DNA from: Natronospirillum operosum
Lineage (GTDB): Bacteria > Pseudomonadota > Gammaproteobacteria > Pseudomonadales > Natronospirillaceae
Assembly: GCF_004768465.1 (NCBI RefSeq)
Contig: NZ_SRMF01000003.1
Location: 186,001-250,000 of the forward strand
Direction of reading: 5' to 3'
DNA: 64,000 nt
A program made the position numbers and the translations under genes. Below the pieces are notes generated by a model. That model was not told where the DNA came from. It did not search any database and saw nothing but the letters and a program-made list of their open reading frames with translations. Below, piece after piece: positions 62,097 to 64,000 of this stretch (positions are counted from its first letter, which is position 1; each line of letters begins with the position of its first letter).

Positions 62097-62786
62097 ATGA
62101 GTCAGGTCAGCATGCAGGTCATCACGGAGCTGCGGCGCATGATCAGCCAGGGTGAGCTGGCGCCGGGCGAGCGCCTGACGGAGACGCAGATCGCGCAGAC
62201 CCTGGGCGTTTCACGCATGCCGGTGCGACTGGCCTTTCGCACCCTGGCACAGGAGGGTCTGCTGCAGCAGGCCGGCAAGCGCGGCTTTCTGATTCGCGAA
62301 TTCAGCGAAGACGACGTGATCTGCGGGCTGGAGATACGGGGTGCGCTGGAAGGGCTGGCCGCTCGTCGGCTGGCCGAGCGCGGCCTGACCGACGAGGTGC
62401 GGGCCGAATTCCGGCATATTCTGCAGGATGGCGAGGAGTTGCTGACCGACCAGACACTGAATGACCGCAAGGTGGAACAGTGGAGCGCTATCAACGCCAG
62501 GTTTCACAACACCCTGGTCGAGGCTGCCGGCTCACCGGTCATTGCCGATGCCATAGCGCGCAACAACCACCTGCCCTTTGCCTCCTCCGACTCCATCATG
62601 ATCGACCACAACGAACTGGAACGGGAATTCCGCAAGCTGCAGCTGGCCCAGTGGCAGCACCAACTGGTGGTGCAGGCCATCGAGCATGGCGAGGGTGCGC
62701 GCGCCGATGCCCTGATGCGCGAGCATGCCTATGTCGGGGTGCGCTACGGTTCACTGTTCGGGCTGCAGGTCCGGCTGCGGCCCTGA
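62097..62786 (+). CDS. vanR: GntR family (FCD) vanillate-responsive repressor
   Basis: A 229-residue regulator: GntR winged helix (ELRRMISQGELAPGERLTET, LGVSRMPVRLAFRTLAQEG) followed by an all-helical FCD effector domain. The start at 62097 after AGGGAGA is chosen; the in-frame ATG at 62064 lies inside operator 2 and is rejected. Divergent from vanAB with two GGATCC-core palindromes between them. By analogy with VanR of Caulobacter, vanillate should release it from DNA. Confidence 0.93.
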   Translation: MSQVSMQVITELRRMISQGELAPGERLTETQIAQTLGVSRMPVRLAFRTLAQEGLLQQAGKRGFLIREFSEDDVICGLEIRGALEGLAARRLAERGLTDEVRAEFRHILQDGEELLTDQTLNDRKVEQWSAINARFHNTLVEAAGSPVIADAIARNNHLPFASSDSIMIDHNELEREFRKLQLAQWQHQLVVQAIEHGEGARADALMREHAYVGVRYGSLFGLQVRLRP

Positions 62787-62808
62787 ATGAAAGCCGCTTG
62801 ACTGCGGC

Positions 62809-63693
62809 TCAACTGTCGGTAGTCTGGTCGGAGGTTACGGTGACCAGTTGCTGATAGTAGTGGCGGAACAGGCTCATCACATGGACATCAATGTCGCTTG
62901 CATCCACCTGATCAGCGGCAAAGCGCCGGAACGCATCCACACCCTGAAAGATGAACAACTCCACCCCGGTCAGCAGGGTGGAGCCGCGCGCTTCTGCTGC
63001 CGCCAGCAGTCGGGTCTGGGCCGGTATGTAGACCGCATCGAATACCCAGTGGTGGGCCTGCAGGTCGTCGGTCGGGATGGGGCAGCCAGGATGATTGACA
63101 TGGCCGACCGGGGTGCAGTTGACGATGCCCTGCCAGTCGCCCAGACGCGCCTTTGCTGCTGCCGCGCTGACGCTGTCAGCCTGAATATTCATCTGCTGCA
63201 GGTCCCTGCACAGCAGACTGCTGCGGACCGGATCACGCTCCATGACATGCACGCGCTTGACGCCCAGTTCGCCCAGGGCGCAGGCGATCGCACGGCCGAC
63301 ACCGCCGGCGCCGATCAGTAGCACTTCGCCCGCCGGCCGGTTGCCGAGTTGATGCCGGTAGGCACTGATAAAACCGCTGTAATCGGTATTGTCGGCCAGA
63401 ACTCTGCCCCCATCGAACAGCAGTGTATTGGCGGTGCCGACGCGATCGACGCCGGCACTGCGCTGGTCGGCAAGATGGCAGGCCAGTTCCTTGAACGGGT
63501 AGGTGACATTGGTGCCGCGATAACCGGCGGCACGCAGCCCGTTCACGGCAGAGGCGAAATGGAAATCGGTCTGGCCGAGCGCATCCACCAGGTCATATTG
63601 CACCTCCAGCCCCACCTTCCCGCCCAGCCGCCGATGCAGATCCGGGGACTGGGACTGCGCAATGCCTTCCCCGATCAGAGCGAGTTTCATCAT
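62809..63693 (-). CDS. quinate/shikimate dehydrogenase (AroE superfamily)
   Basis: A 294-residue NAD(P)-dependent dehydrogenase. SQSPDLHRRLGG substrate loop, catalytic Lys in TNVTYPFKELACHL, DNTDYSG, and cofactor motif LIGAGGVGRAIACALGELG. The start MMKLALIGEGIAQS overlaps the stop of the dehydratase gene. Next to a 3-dehydroshikimate dehydratase it most likely serves catabolism, turning quinate or shikimate into 3-dehydro compounds. A biosynthetic AroE is possible but less fitting. Confidence 0.88.
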   Translation of the reverse strand: MMKLALIGEGIAQSQSPDLHRRLGGKVGLEVQYDLVDALGQTDFHFASAVNGLRAAGYRGTNVTYPFKELACHLADQRSAGVDRVGTANTLLFDGGRVLADNTDYSGFISAYRHQLGNRPAGEVLLIGAGGVGRAIACALGELGVKRVHVMERDPVRSSLLCRDLQQMNIQADSVSAAAAKARLGDWQGIVNCTPVGHVNHPGCPIPTDDLQAHHWVFDAVYIPAQTRLLAAAEARGSTLLTGVELFIFQGVDAFRRFAADQVDASDIDVHVMSLFRHYYQQLVTVTSDQTTDS

Positions 63694-64000
63694 GCGGTGT
63701 CTCCTGTGGTGGCCTGTGGGTCCGGGGCGGTGGCATCCATACGCTGCTGGGCGGTGACGCGCACAAAGGCATTGGGAGCGCCGAGGCCCTGATAGCCGTC
63801 ACGCTGGACTATTTCGAAGAAGAAGGCCCGCCGGCCCGACAATGTATAGAGCTGCTGATAGGTGCCGTCGGCGTCTTCGTCGTAGAACAGATGGTGGTCG
63901 GCCAGGGCATCCAGCTGCGTCGGTGGCAGGTCGAAACGCGCGGCGAGATCACGATAGTAATTGCCGGGTATCGGCAGCAGCGGCACGTCGGCTTCGGCCA
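63690..64000 (-). CDS. quiC: 3-dehydroshikimate dehydratase, C-terminal part (cut by the window edge)
   Basis: The C-terminal 103 or so codons of a gene whose 5' end lies beyond 64000. DALADHHLFYDEDADGTYQQ and RRAFFFEIVQRDGYQGLGA are characteristic of the 4-hydroxyphenylpyruvate dioxygenase-like C-terminal domain of the fused QuiC dehydratases of pseudomonads, which convert 3-dehydroshikimate to protocatechuate. It overlaps the dehydrogenase start by 4 bp, so the two are coupled. Supplies protocatechuate to the pca operon from quinate and shikimate. Confidence 0.85.
   Translation of the reverse strand, partial: AEADVPLLPIPGNYYRDLAARFDLPPTQLDALADHHLFYDEDADGTYQQLYTLSGRRAFFFEIVQRDGYQGLGAPNAFVRVTAQQRMDATAPDPQATTGDTA

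Overview
The window is a GC-rich, densely coded bacterial chromosome segment. Its contents point to a gammaproteobacterium, probably marine or halophilic (Pseudomonadales or Oceanospirillales/Halomonas-like). The pointers are an enteric/pseudomonad-type ilvBN operon with its leader peptide, TRAP and Liv-type uptake systems, a YqiK flotillin, an ANR/FNR box, Crc/Hfq-like AACAACAA leaders and a complete beta-ketoadipate pathway. I see no rRNA, tRNA, phage or CRISPR. The organism call is inference, not something read directly.

Layout. (1) 1-4023: selO and a periplasmic-sensor PAS-GAF-GGDEF diguanylate cyclase. (2) 4098-11304: a glycine/serine block made of gcvP, gcvH, an XRE-cupin regulator, gcvT and sdaA. 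Three matching inverted repeats lie in the gcvH/regulator, gcvT and sdaA promoter regions and look like one small regulon. (3) 11359-13705: ivbL leader peptide, attenuator, ilvB and ilvN, followed directly by a decayed fragment of a second sdaA. (4) 13729-18563: universal stress protein with an ANR box, TauE permease, FAH-type hydrolase, maleylpyruvate isomerase-like GST, SbtA-like permease and an esterase. (5) 18567-34182: an aerobic aromatic acyl-CoA cluster best matching 2-aminobenzoate (anthranilate) degradation. It holds a CoA ligase, a fused FAD monooxygenase/Old-Yellow-type reductase, beta-oxidation enzymes, SDR, MarR, a five-gene Liv-type ABC transporter, a thioesterase and a Rid-family protein. 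A 600-bp repeat-rich gap interrupts it. (6) 34197-40313: maleylacetate reductase, a LysR-type regulator with two DNA-binding domains, a TRAP transporter and a shortened PrpF-like ORF. (7) 40464-47893: a second Liv-type ABC transporter, whose last ATPase has a 170-residue low-complexity tail, with an aldehyde dehydrogenase and a CalA-like alcohol dehydrogenase. (8) 47946-49646: YqiK-like flotillin. (9) 49781-64000: the protocatechuate hub (pcaQ-pcaDC-H-G-I-J-F-B and an AEC transporter) with its feeder genes pobA, vanAB/vanR, a quinate/shikimate dehydrogenase and the end of a 3-dehydroshikimate dehydratase.

How it works together. Regions 5 to 9 form a peripheral-to-central funnel. Aromatic acids and phenylpropanoid alcohols or aldehydes are imported by ABC, TRAP and AEC carriers. 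4-Hydroxybenzoate (PobA), vanillate (VanAB) and quinate/shikimate (QuiA/QuiC types) are converted to protocatechuate. Pca enzymes then yield succinyl-CoA and acetyl-CoA. Anthranilate-like acids go by a separate CoA-thioester route.

The observations most worth a second look are: the XRE-cupin operator set; the sdaA remnant abutting ilvBN; the perfect inverted repeat in the divergent aminobenzoyl-CoA promoter; the double-HTH LysR protein; the AACAACAA leaders; the hairpins between binding-protein and permease genes in all three uptake operons; and the tailed LivF.
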